A stretch of 18,795 nt of DNA from Candidatus Saccharimonadota bacterium (GTDB lineage: Bacteria; Patescibacteriota; Saccharimonadia; Saccharimonadales; UBA4665), in contig JARIHJ010000007.1 of the NCBI GenBank assembly GCA_029288335.1, positions 1-18,795 of the forward strand. Reading direction: 5' to 3'. Below, one piece after another: positions 14,218-18,795 of this stretch; the first letter of the stretch is position 1, and each line of letters opens with the position of its first letter. The notes beneath the pieces are model-generated. The model did no database searches. It had not been told where the DNA came from and saw nothing but the letters and a program-made list of their open reading frames with translations. The position numbers and the translations under genes were made by a program.

Positions 14218-14511
14218 CTAAAAACTAGTGGCGGAGGCGCTACCGCGCAGCTCCTTGTTGAGCTGCTCTACATTACTGTTGAGATTTTGTATTCCCTTAT
14301 TGATATTTTTTACCTGCTGAAGATTATTATTAATATCCTTGATTTGATTATTCAGCCCGTTAACCTTTTGGGCGGCAGCTGCTGCGGCGTGCTCGGCACG
14401 GAGCGACCCATACCACAGCCCACCTACCAGTATAGCTAGCAGTATCACGCCTATAGTTAATAGGGTAATTACATACCTGCGATAAAACTTCTGCGATATC
14501 TCTGCAGCCAT
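14218..14511 (-). CDS. membrane-anchored coiled-coil protein
   Basis: 97 aa from the ATG at 14511; the frame continues upstream but only through the tRNA-Gly gene, so it is not coding there. One membrane helix (about 13-33, YVITLLTIGVILLAILVGGLWY) follows a short basic N-terminus, then an Ala-rich neck and an Asn/Leu/Lys heptad coil (VNGLNNQIKDINNNLQQV, NLNSNVEQLNKEL). Predicted type II orientation with the coil outside. TTTAAT sits exactly 6 nt before the ATG. It lies just upstream of the pilin operon on the same strand, so a role in the cell surface apparatus is possible. Confidence 0.75.
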   Translation of the reverse strand: MAAEISQKFYRRYVITLLTIGVILLAILVGGLWYGSLRAEHAAAAAAQKVNGLNNQIKDINNNLQQVKNINKGIQNLNSNVEQLNKELRGSASATSF

Positions 14512-14517
14512 ACAAGA

Positions 14518-14523
14518 ATTAAA
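14518..14523 (-). promoter_or_regulatory. -10-like element for the 14218-14511 gene
   Basis: TTTAAT with a 6-nt spacer (tcttgt) to the ATG. Weaker match than the others; the gene may also be transcribed with tRNA-Gly, which ends 46 nt upstream. Confidence 0.4.
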
Positions 14524-14557
14524 CAAAAAGGAGCCAAACGACTCAGAAAGTAAAAAC

Positions 14558-14634
14558 TGGTGCGGGTGAAGAGACTCTAACTCTCGACCTCTTCCTTGGC
14601 AAGGAAGCGCTCTAAACAACTGAGCTACACCCGC
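14558..14634 (-). tRNA. tRNA-Gly(GCC) with U19-A56 instead of G19-C56
   Basis: Acceptor GCGGGTG/CACCCGC (7 bp perfect), D-stem GCTC/GAGC, anticodon stem CTTCC/GGAAG with loop TTGCCAA (anticodon GCC), T-stem GAGAG/CTCTT, discriminator A, CCA encoded. The D-loop reads AGTTGTTTA where AGTTGGTTA is expected (G19 to T) and the T-loop reads TTAGAGT where TTCGAGT is expected (C56 to A). The two changes are complementary, so the D-loop/T-loop tertiary pair becomes U19-A56. The other tRNAs in the window have the normal pair. Confidence 0.9.
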
Positions 14635-14680
14635 GTGTTGGTAAATTGTAAAGTACTGGCGCTGCCCAAACTAGAGTTTT

Positions 14681-14827
14681 CGCTTCCTTGGCCTGGCAAG
14701 GTAGGTCACGTCTCGCGACCCCGAAAGTTCGCGATTGCCAGCAAGCTGGCATCGGAACATTTCCTTGCGAAATGCCTCCGGGCATTTCTCACTCTGAACA
14801 ACTTGAGCTACACCTGCTCGGTCAGCG
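14681..14827 (-). ncRNA. candidate structured RNA starting with a tRNA-Gly-like 5' segment
   Basis: From about 14817 the minus strand reads GCAGGTGTAGCTC, A, AGTTGTTCAGAG, a near copy of the tRNA-Gly 5' half, but then departs into four hairpins: GAAATGCC/GGCATTTC (14769-14788, tetraloop), TGCCAG/CTGGCA (14736-14751, tetraloop, extended by CGA/TCG), TCGCGA/TCGCGA (14713-14734), and CCTTG/CAAGG (14686-14701). The GAAATG segment (14769-14774) can pair either with 14783-14788 or with 14758-14763, giving two exclusive folds. It has its own promoter (14834-14862) and ends about 50 nt before tRNA-Gly, so it may be that tRNA's leader, a separate RNA, or a remnant. I recognise no known family. Confidence 0.45.
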
Positions 14828-14833
14828 AAGGAA

Positions 14834-14862
14834 ATTATAGCGTAAAATCTGCGCTTGGCCAA
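14834..14862 (-). promoter_or_regulatory. promoter for the structured element / tRNA-Gly
   Basis: -35 TTGGCC (14857-14862), 17-nt spacer, perfect -10 TATAAT (14834-14839), +1 near 14827, ten bases before the tRNA-like 5' end. Confidence 0.65.
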
Positions 14863-14946
14863 AACTGATAATGCGATAAAAGCGACAATAGTTACAGAAA
14901 CTTAAGTAATTATGTTCTATATTACCAATGTAAATCAGGGGGCCAA

Positions 14947-15156
14947 GTGGTAGGTGTCGTTTTATTCATCTTTCTAATCTGTGTAGTGCTGGGGATTATT
15001 GGTTTCGTCGTCACAGGTCTATTCTATTTGTTTATTATCGGTGTCATTTTGTTCATCATTACTATATTGGCCAGCCTCTTTGGTGTGGGTAACCGGCGCA
15101 GGCGGCCGACCGAGACTGAAACCCGTGAAGATCTAGACAGGCATCCAGAAGAATAG
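14947..15156 (+). CDS. small two-helix membrane protein
   Basis: 69 aa starting at GTG, 5 nt after a CAGGGGG ribosome site. Residues 2-48 are almost wholly hydrophobic (VVLFIFLICVVLGIIGFVV, then LFYLFIIGVILFIITILASLF), enough for a helical hairpin, followed by a basic stop-transfer NRRRRP and an acidic tail ETETREDLDRHPEE. The sharp switch from hydrophobic to charged supports a real protein. Its stop overlaps the 3' end of the tRNA-like element on the other strand. Function unknown; it lies between two tRNA-like units and is divergent from one of them. Confidence 0.6.
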   Translation: MVGVVLFIFLICVVLGIIGFVVTGLFYLFIIGVILFIITILASLFGVGNRRRRPTETETREDLDRHPEE

Positions 15157-15232
15157 TGGCGGCTCCTCCCAGGCTTTAACTGGGAACACAAGGCTCTTCA
15201 GGCCTCTGCTCTAACAACTAAGCTACACCCGC
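15154..15232 (-). pseudogene. chimeric tRNA-Phe-like element (GAA anticodon arm)
   Basis: The 5' part GCGGGTGTAGCTTAGTTGTTAGAGC resembles tRNA-Gly, in two pieces each shorter than the arm itself, while the anticodon arm GAGGC-CTGAAGA-GCCTT and flanks match tRNA-Phe(GAA) at 16312-16387 base for base. The T-stem CCCAG/CTGGG is intact. The acceptor is broken: GCGGGTG faces GAGCCGCC, leaving at most 4 bp, and the terminal CCA is CTA. D-loop position 19 is T and T-loop position 56 is A (TTAAAGC), again giving a U19-A56 pair. TACAAT lies about 25 nt upstream. Either a tRNA pseudogene under residual constraint or a tRNA-like RNA that is not aminoacylated. Confidence 0.6.
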
Positions 15233-15249
15233 GCGTCTAGTTAACATTG

Positions 15250-15262
15250 CTGAAAAATTGTA
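15250..15262 (-). promoter_or_regulatory. -10 element before the tRNA-Phe-like element
   Basis: TACAAT (15257-15262), +1 near 15250, 18 nt before the tRNA-like 5' end. A TTGCTT 16 nt further upstream could serve as -35; it overlaps the T-tract of the terminator at 15274-15312. Confidence 0.45.
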
Positions 15263-15273
15263 GTAAAACACCG

Positions 15274-15312
15274 ATAAAAAGCAAAGTGCGCGGGCTTTTG
15301 GTCCGCACACTT
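15274..15312 (-). terminator. intrinsic terminator after the secreted-protein gene
   Basis: Ten-base-pair stem AAGTGTGCGG / CCGCGCACTT (one G-T pair) with a 9-nt loop, followed on the minus strand by TTGCTTTTTA. It ends the transcript of the 15332-16195 gene. The plus strand also has a T-run after it, so it may work in both directions. Confidence 0.75.
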
Positions 15313-15331
15313 AATCGAGTTTTTGGAATTT

Positions 15332-16195
15332 TTAGTGCATTTCGGCGTGTTGATCGTCAGCACCCATCCCATTGTTGTGGTTGGCATAGGAAACGCACTG
15401 GCCTTGGTTTTGGAAGCCGTTGCCGCTGGCGTCAGTCAAATTAGCGTAACCGCCATCCTTACACTGATCTTTGTTGGTTGGCTGATTGGTCACCTCGAAG
15501 TTGTAAGTTGTCCCGTTAAAGCCGACGTCATCCACGTAGCTCGTGGCGTTCGGGGTTCCGCTGCCGACATTAATACCGTAGTTCACCACTGTCGCGCCGG
15601 GATTGGCCGCAATGATCTGACTCAGTGGCACAAAACCATTATTGCCTAACGGATCTCCGGCTATAGGGTGAGTACTCCACCATGTGCCGTTTTCAAGGTT
15701 TGATTCGGTCACGAATCCGCCGTTAGGACCATTTACCTGGCCATTATAGGCAGGCTCCCATACCAAAGATGTAAATGGAACAGTGCCTGTACCGTCGGGG
15801 GCCGTAGCACCTACAACTTGCAATTGATAGCTAGCCGGCACACCGGCAGTAACGTCGAGCATATAGCCCAGATTGTTGACGTCAGCAAGCGGCGTATTGG
15901 TAGTATGGAAGTAATTTTCTTTGCTTGAGTTTAAACTAGTTGTCTGGAACATGAGCGATCCTGATCCGTCCGCGCCAGATGGCCCGTTAACGTAAGTCGG
16001 CGCGCCGTCCTGTGTATACCAGCCCTGACTGTTGGCCGGCGTAACGGTTACCGTCGAACCCGCCGCGTGGGCAGCCATAGGCGCAGCCAGGCTAAACGCC
16101 AATGCGCCAACTGTCAGCGCTCCGGCTGACACTAGGGCCGCGGCGCTTGAAATTGTATGCTTAGTTCTTCTCTTTAAAGTGTGTACGTGATTCAC
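15332..16195 (-). CDS. secreted protein with C-terminal KDQCKxGG...NQGQCVSY motif
   Basis: 287 aa from the GTG at 16195, chosen because AAAAAGGGAGGA lies just upstream; the frame extension to 16264 runs through the promoter. Signal peptide of about 44 residues (basic HVHTLKRRTKH, hydrophobic SAAALVSAGALTVGALAFSL, site near AAHA|AG). The mature part is Gly/Asn/Thr-rich and beta-like (GSLMFQTTSLNSSKENYF, LGYMLDVTAGVPASYQLQVV, SLVWEPAYNGQ). The C-terminus has NKDQCKDGGY and FQNQGQCVSYANH, a two-cysteine motif that recurs in secreted Actinobacteria and CPR proteins of unknown function. It has its own promoter and terminator, so it is a single-gene unit. Likely an exported surface or adhesion-type protein. 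Confidence 0.82.
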   Translation of the reverse strand: MNHVHTLKRRTKHTISSAAALVSAGALTVGALAFSLAAPMAAHAAGSTVTVTPANSQGWYTQDGAPTYVNGPSGADGSGSLMFQTTSLNSSKENYFHTTNTPLADVNNLGYMLDVTAGVPASYQLQVVGATAPDGTGTVPFTSLVWEPAYNGQVNGPNGGFVTESNLENGTWWSTHPIAGDPLGNNGFVPLSQIIAANPGATVVNYGINVGSGTPNATSYVDDVGFNGTTYNFEVTNQPTNKDQCKDGGYANLTDASGNGFQNQGQCVSYANHNNGMGADDQHAEMH

Positions 16196-16197
16196 GT
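16185..16197. promoter_or_regulatory. palindrome ACGTGA-n-TCACGT over the start codon
   Basis: A perfect 6+1+6 inverted repeat that overlaps the GTG start of the secreted-protein gene. It shares its CGTGA half-site with the upstream cluster at 16243-16265. Candidate operator, or an mRNA hairpin hiding the start. Confidence 0.4.
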
Positions 16198-16216
16198 ATT
16201 CCTCCCTTTTTAATAG

Positions 16217-16229
16217 CTTCCTAATTGTA
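16217..16229 (-). promoter_or_regulatory. -10 element of the secreted-protein gene
   Basis: TACAAT (16224-16229), +1 near 16217, giving a leader of about 22 nt that holds the GGGAGGA ribosome site. No good -35 is seen; the CGTGA cluster occupies that position. Confidence 0.6.
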
Positions 16230-16242
16230 GCGGCTGGACCAG

Positions 16243-16265
16243 TCACGACCGTGACCTGGCTCACG
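16243..16265. promoter_or_regulatory. candidate operator: three alternating TCACG/CGTGA half-sites
   Basis: TCACG (16243-16247), CGTGA (16250-16254) and TCACG (16261-16265) in alternating orientation, beginning 14 nt upstream of the -10. A regulator bound here would contact the -35 region. No regulator gene is identifiable nearby. Confidence 0.4.
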
Positions 16266-16311
16266 ATTTCTGGGAAAAATTTAAATTACAACGGGAATGC
16301 TGAATATTATT

Positions 16312-16387
16312 TGGTGGCGCCTCCCAGACTCGAACTGGGGACACAAGGCTCTTCAGGCCTCTGCTCTACCAACTGAGCTAAAGCGCC
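16312..16387 (-). tRNA. tRNA-Phe(GAA)
   Basis: Acceptor GGCGCTT/AGGCGCC (one T-G pair), D-arm GCTC-AGTTGGTA-GAGC, anticodon stem GAGGC/GCCTT with loop CTGAAGA (anticodon GAA), T-arm CCCAG-TTCGAGT-CTGGG, discriminator A, CCA encoded. A TAAAAT at 16423-16428 could give it a separate transcript, though it may also follow tRNA-Ala(CGC), 48 nt upstream. Confidence 0.96.
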
Positions 16388-16435
16388 GCGTCGGAGCCCA
16401 GCTACCCCTCTAGGCTACGACTATTTTAACAGACT

Positions 16436-16511
16436 TGGTGGAGTGTAGGAGATTCGAACTCCTGGTCTCGGCAATGCGAATGCCGCGCTTTACCAACTAA
16501 GCTAACACCCC
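16436..16511 (-). tRNA. tRNA-Ala(CGC)
   Basis: Acceptor GGGGTGT/ACACTCC with the alanine G3-U70 pair, D-stem GCTT/AAGC, anticodon stem CGGCA/TGCCG with loop TTCGCAT (anticodon CGC), T-arm AGGAG-TTCGAAT-CTCCT, discriminator A, CCA encoded. The second alanine tRNA in the window. Confidence 0.96.
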
Positions 16512-16519
16512 CGGAATCT

Positions 16520-16555
16520 AGCAATGATTTTACAAGCTCAGCTGCTTACTGGCAA
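16520..16555 (-). promoter_or_regulatory. promoter of tRNA-Ala(CGC)
   Basis: -35 TTGCCA (16550-16555), 17-nt spacer, -10 TAAAAT (16527-16532), +1 near 16520. It starts 3 nt after the stop of the transporter gene. Confidence 0.7.
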
Positions 16556-16557
16556 TT

Positions 16558-17256
16558 CTAGCCGACGGCGGTGCCGAAGAGCGCACCAATGCCATACGTG
16601 ACCAACATAGCAATTGCGCCACCAACGACCACCCTGATAACAGCGCGTTTCTTGGCCGCACCGCCAACTGCGGCGCTCAAGTAGCCAGTAAGCACTAGTG
16701 CTAGTAAAACTGCGAAGAAGGTGGCCGCCAGCCGGAAAGAAGCGCCCACTGCTAGCACAACGATTAACGGCACGAAGCCGCCGATACTAAACGAAATCAG
16801 CGAAGCAATCGCCGCTTGCGTCGGGTTGTTCAAGTCATCTTCGTCGAGGTTCAGCTCGGCATCGAGGTGAGCCGTCACCGGGTCTAAAGCCGTTAATTCT
16901 TTGGCGACTTGAGCGGCGGTTTTGGTGCTTAGGCCCTTTTCTTCATAAATTTTGGCTAGCTCCGCAAGCTCCTCGGCCGGATGATCGCGCAAGCTCTTCT
17001 TCTCCCTAGCAATGAAGGCACGCTCGCTATCACGCTGACTCGAGACACTGACATATTCGCCAACCGCCATCGACAGCGCGCCGGCCACGAGCCCGGCGAG
17101 ACCGGCAGTAAAAATCGTCCCGCGGCCAACACCCGCGCCGCCGACACCTAGTACAATCGACGACACTGACACCAGCCCGTCGTTGGCACCAAGCACCGCT
17201 GCCCGCAGCCAGTTCAGGCGGGAAACCGATGGTTTGTCATCTCTTTCGTTTGCCAT
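16558..17256 (-). CDS. VIT1/CCC1 family iron/manganese transporter
   Basis: 232 aa. Family landmarks: LRAAVLGANDGLVSVSSIVLGVGGAG (19-44, the first helix with its conserved NDG), LAGLVAGALSMAVGEYVSVSSQRDSE (second helix into the cytosolic region), a helical acidic cytosolic stretch (AEELAELAKIYEEKGLS, TAHLDAELNLDEDDLNNPTQAA) that in this family binds metal, and three further membrane helices (ASLISFSIGGFVPLIVVLAV, LAATFFAVLLALVLTGYLSA, AIRVVVGGAIAMLVTYGIGA-like). It should move Fe2+ or Mn2+ across the cytoplasmic membrane. Its ATG is only 7 nt after the CCA of tRNA-Val, and the only promoter seen is upstream of that tRNA. Confidence 0.92.
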   Translation of the reverse strand: MANERDDKPSVSRLNWLRAAVLGANDGLVSVSSIVLGVGGAGVGRGTIFTAGLAGLVAGALSMAVGEYVSVSSQRDSERAFIAREKKSLRDHPAEELAELAKIYEEKGLSTKTAAQVAKELTALDPVTAHLDAELNLDEDDLNNPTQAAIASLISFSIGGFVPLIVVLAVGASFRLAATFFAVLLALVLTGYLSAAVGGAAKKRAVIRVVVGGAIAMLVTYGIGALFGTAVG

Positions 17257-17263
17257 AATTTAT

Positions 17264-17339
17264 TGGTGGGACCGGAGGGATTTGAACCCCCGACTTCTTG
17301 CGTGTGATGCAAGCACTCTAGCCACTGAGTTACGATCCC
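17264..17339 (-). tRNA. tRNA-Val(CAC)
   Basis: Acceptor GGGATCG/CGGTCCC, D-stem ACTC/GAGT, anticodon stem CTTGC/GCAAG with loop ATCACAC (anticodon CAC), T-arm GGGGG-TTCAAAT-CCCTC (one G-T pair), discriminator A, CCA encoded. Apparently co-transcribed with the metal transporter gene downstream. Confidence 0.96.
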
Positions 17340-17351
17340 TCGCTCCGTACA

Positions 17352-17367
17352 AATTGAGATTATAACA
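17352..17367 (-). promoter_or_regulatory. extended -10 promoter for tRNA-Val and transporter
   Basis: TGTTATAAT (17359-17367), +1 near 17352, 13 nt before the tRNA 5' end and 18 nt from the trehalase stop on the same strand. Confidence 0.6.
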
Positions 17368-17369
17368 GA

Positions 17370-18653
17370 TTAAGCTAGTGGCTTATCGACGAAGTCCTGG
17401 CAGAAGCGCTCGAATATGGAGTTCGTCCAGCCGAAGCCGGTCTGGCTCGGGTAAACGCCTTTGATCGGCGGCTTGTCAGGGTTGACGACGTTATATTTTT
17501 CAAGAAATACACCGTTTTTTTCGAACCAGCTGAGGTTGGTCTTGAGCCATTTCGTGGCAATCCGGCGGGCATCCTCGTGGTAGCCGTAGCGTTTTAAGCC
17601 CTCGACGACAATAAAGTGCAGCGGCGCCCAGCCGTTCGGGTAGGCCCACTGCGTCGGCATCGCGCCACCAACGTATTTGCTAAGCGGCTGTGAATCCGTT
17701 GTGGCCAGGCCGCCCTTATTCTCGAAGCGCCGAAGCGATTTGACGAGCGCTTTGGCCTGCGCTTCGTCGGCGAGGCCCGCCCATAGCGGGAAAAAGGCTG
17801 CTAACGACTGCACGCTGCCGCGCTTTTCCTTGACGTAATTGTAGTCGAAGTACAGCCCGCGCAAATTGTCCCACATCAGATCATTCATTGCTGCCTGACG
17901 CAAATTGGCGGCATGCTCCCAGCGGGCGGCCACGCGGCGATCATCGAAAATTCTAGCCACCTTGGCAAAATCCATTTCGTATTTATAGAGCAAGGCATTC
18001 AGGTCGACAGGCAAATAATCAAGCGCTTTTCTGCTAAATCGAGGCGTCATATCCCAACCGCTTTCAGTCTCAGCGATGTCATTCAGATAGTTAAAATCAT
18101 AATAACGACTGAGACCGTGGTGAACTAAGCGAGCGTTAGGTTTACGCGTACCCATCCAGACAGTGTGATATTCAGCTTCGGCGGCTTCCATCGTGGACTT
18201 TAGCCACTTCTTTGGCAATTTGTAAGTGTTGTAGCAATCGAAAATAAAGCTAGTCAAAAATGGCGGTTGAGAGCGACTGGTCAGATAAGTTCGCGAAGCG
18301 TTAGGAATAATACGGAAACGTTTAAATATCACCAGTAAATCCTCGAGAATGCCAATAATCAACTGCTTATGCTCCTCATCTAGCAAGCCCTGGATCATAA
18401 AGTAGCTGTCCCAATAATAAAGTTCGTTGTAGTCGAAGCTAGCGCTGTCGTCGGAGCTTGGCACGAGATACGGCTTCGGCAGGCCGATCAGACTGCCGTC
18501 GTCCTTGGCATGATAGCGTTCGAGCTTTGACCAGTAACTAGCAATGTAATCGCGGGCGACTGCCAGTTCGCTAGCGTCTAGGGTTTGGTTATGACTCGGA
18601 AATAATTTCGGGTACAAGGGTAACTTAGCCAGCGTTTTGGTGTTACGTAACAT
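17370..18653 (-). CDS. GH37 trehalase-like protein with altered catalytic base position
   Basis: 427 aa, without signal peptide, so cytoplasmic. The (alpha/alpha)6 trehalase fold is clear: FDYNELYYWDSYFMIQGL (73-90, signature 1 core YYWDSY), RIIPNASRTYLTSRSQPPFL (114-133), SGWDMTPRF (198-206) with the catalytic acid Asp201, QWAYPNGWAP (335-344, signature 2), and EKYNVV...GFGWTN (385-411). In E. coli trehalase the last region reads EKYDV, ten residues, GEY, where Glu is the general base. Here the same spacing gives GVY, so Val400 replaces that Glu. The signature-1 arginine (GGRF) is also absent. It may be inactive, use another base, or act on another sugar. The ATG is 7 nt after TAGCAT. Shorter than E. 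coli TreA. Confidence 0.88.
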   Translation of the reverse strand: MLRNTKTLAKLPLYPKLFPSHNQTLDASELAVARDYIASYWSKLERYHAKDDGSLIGLPKPYLVPSSDDSASFDYNELYYWDSYFMIQGLLDEEHKQLIIGILEDLLVIFKRFRIIPNASRTYLTSRSQPPFLTSFIFDCYNTYKLPKKWLKSTMEAAEAEYHTVWMGTRKPNARLVHHGLSRYYDFNYLNDIAETESGWDMTPRFSRKALDYLPVDLNALLYKYEMDFAKVARIFDDRRVAARWEHAANLRQAAMNDLMWDNLRGLYFDYNYVKEKRGSVQSLAAFFPLWAGLADEAQAKALVKSLRRFENKGGLATTDSQPLSKYVGGAMPTQWAYPNGWAPLHFIVVEGLKRYGYHEDARRIATKWLKTNLSWFEKNGVFLEKYNVVNPDKPPIKGVYPSQTGFGWTNSIFERFCQDFVDKPLA

Positions 18654-18690
18654 TAGTTTTATGCTAGCCCTGCTCTGGCCCCGCCGTCAA
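18654..18690 (-). promoter_or_regulatory. trehalase gene promoter
   Basis: -35 TTGACG (18685-18690), 18-nt spacer, -10 TAGCAT (18661-18666), +1 near 18654, adjacent to the ATG. This places the left arm of the inverted repeat in genuine genomic sequence. Confidence 0.5.
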
Positions 18691-18776
18691 GCTAGTTATT
18701 AGATATGCGGCAAGAAAAAGCGCCAGCAAGGACTGGCGCTTTTTCTTGCCGCATATCTAATAACTAGCTTGACGGC
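18683..18776. repeat. perfect 44-bp inverted repeat, probable fold-back artefact
   Basis: Bases 18683-18726 are the exact reverse complement of 18733-18776 around a 6-nt loop (caagga). The right arm ends precisely where the adapter begins, as expected if a strand folded at the terminator hairpin and copied itself. Confidence 0.85.
18715..18744. terminator. bidirectional intrinsic terminator at fold-back centre
   Basis: AAAAA, GCGCCAG, loop CAAGGA, CTGGCGC, TTTTT. A classic terminator that would end a gene lying beyond the contig. The half beyond the loop could instead be part of the fold-back artefact. Confidence 0.6.
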
Positions 18777-18795
18777 CTGTCTCTTATACACATCT
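18777..18795. other. Tn5/Nextera mosaic-end adapter left in the assembly
   Basis: CTGTCTCTTATACACATCT, identical over all 19 bases to the transposase mosaic-end sequence used in tagmentation libraries. Not genomic. Confidence 0.97.

Noticed and set aside
14512..14619. 36-codon N-terminal extension of the coiled-coil protein
   Set aside because: It would be read through the tRNA-Gly gene; the ATG at 14511 has a -10 at the expected distance.
14671..14862. 63-codon frame reading AGVAQVVQSEKCPEAFRK
   Set aside because: It is the translation of the tRNA-like structured element; such GVAQ-type peptides are a known sign of frames running through tRNA genes.
18683..18776. Inverted repeat as a transposon end or phage attachment site
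   Set aside because: The right arm abuts a sequencing adapter exactly and no transposase or integrase is present.
1..18795. CRISPR array or insertion sequence
   Set aside because: No regularly spaced repeats, no cas genes and no transposase motifs were found on reading both strands.

Overview
The window looks like the end of a metagenomic or single-cell contig from a Candidatus Saccharibacteria (TM7)-like member of the Patescibacteria/CPR. This is inferred from short dense genes, secreted and pilin-like small proteins, a divergent F-type ATPase gene set, small hypothetical proteins of a type I associate with this phylum, and TGA used as a true stop (for example atpH and the gene at 11778), which argues against Gracilibacteria and Absconditabacteria. 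The last 19 bases are exactly the Tn5/Nextera mosaic-end adapter and follow a perfect 44-bp fold-back, so the right edge is a library artefact.

Layout. 1-3321 (minus): a cysteine desulfurase, then a signal-peptide membrane protein with a c-subunit-like C-terminal hairpin, a b-like coiled coil with no membrane anchor, F1 delta, and the start of F1 alpha. Canonical a and c subunit genes are not upstream. 3348-5185 (minus): TatD nuclease with two small conserved-type genes, then a broken HTH gene. 5264-7882 (minus): tRNA-Ala(GGC) behind a long structured leader, a zinc-free methionyl-tRNA synthetase, and two unknown genes. 7940-9537 (minus): a VOC protein followed by two DHFR/RibD-C-like reductases. 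9598-10606: a divergent pair, Nudix hydrolase (minus) and four-helix membrane protein (plus). 10658-13238 (plus): an S51-type peptidase, a small unknown gene and a large acidic disordered protein. 13213-14511 (minus): a type IV pilin-like protein, a secreted two-cysteine protein and a membrane-anchored coiled coil. 14558-15232: tRNA-Gly, a promoter-bearing structured element that begins like that tRNA, a small membrane protein, and a chimeric tRNA-like element. 15332-17339 (minus): a secreted protein with a palindrome-rich promoter, tRNA-Phe, tRNA-Ala(CGC), a VIT1/CCC1 transporter and tRNA-Val. 17370-18653 (minus): a GH37 trehalase-like protein with an altered catalytic position.

Themes. Many first genes have a -10 hexamer 6-9 nt before the start codon, so their mRNAs should be leaderless or nearly so, while internal operon genes tend to carry Shine-Dalgarno sequences. 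The tRNA-Gly and the tRNA-Phe-like element both replace the universal G19-C56 tertiary pair with U19-A56. The strongest candidates for something new are this tRNA-like cluster (14.56-15.23 kb) and the unusual ATPase operon. All family assignments come from reading motifs; no database search was possible.
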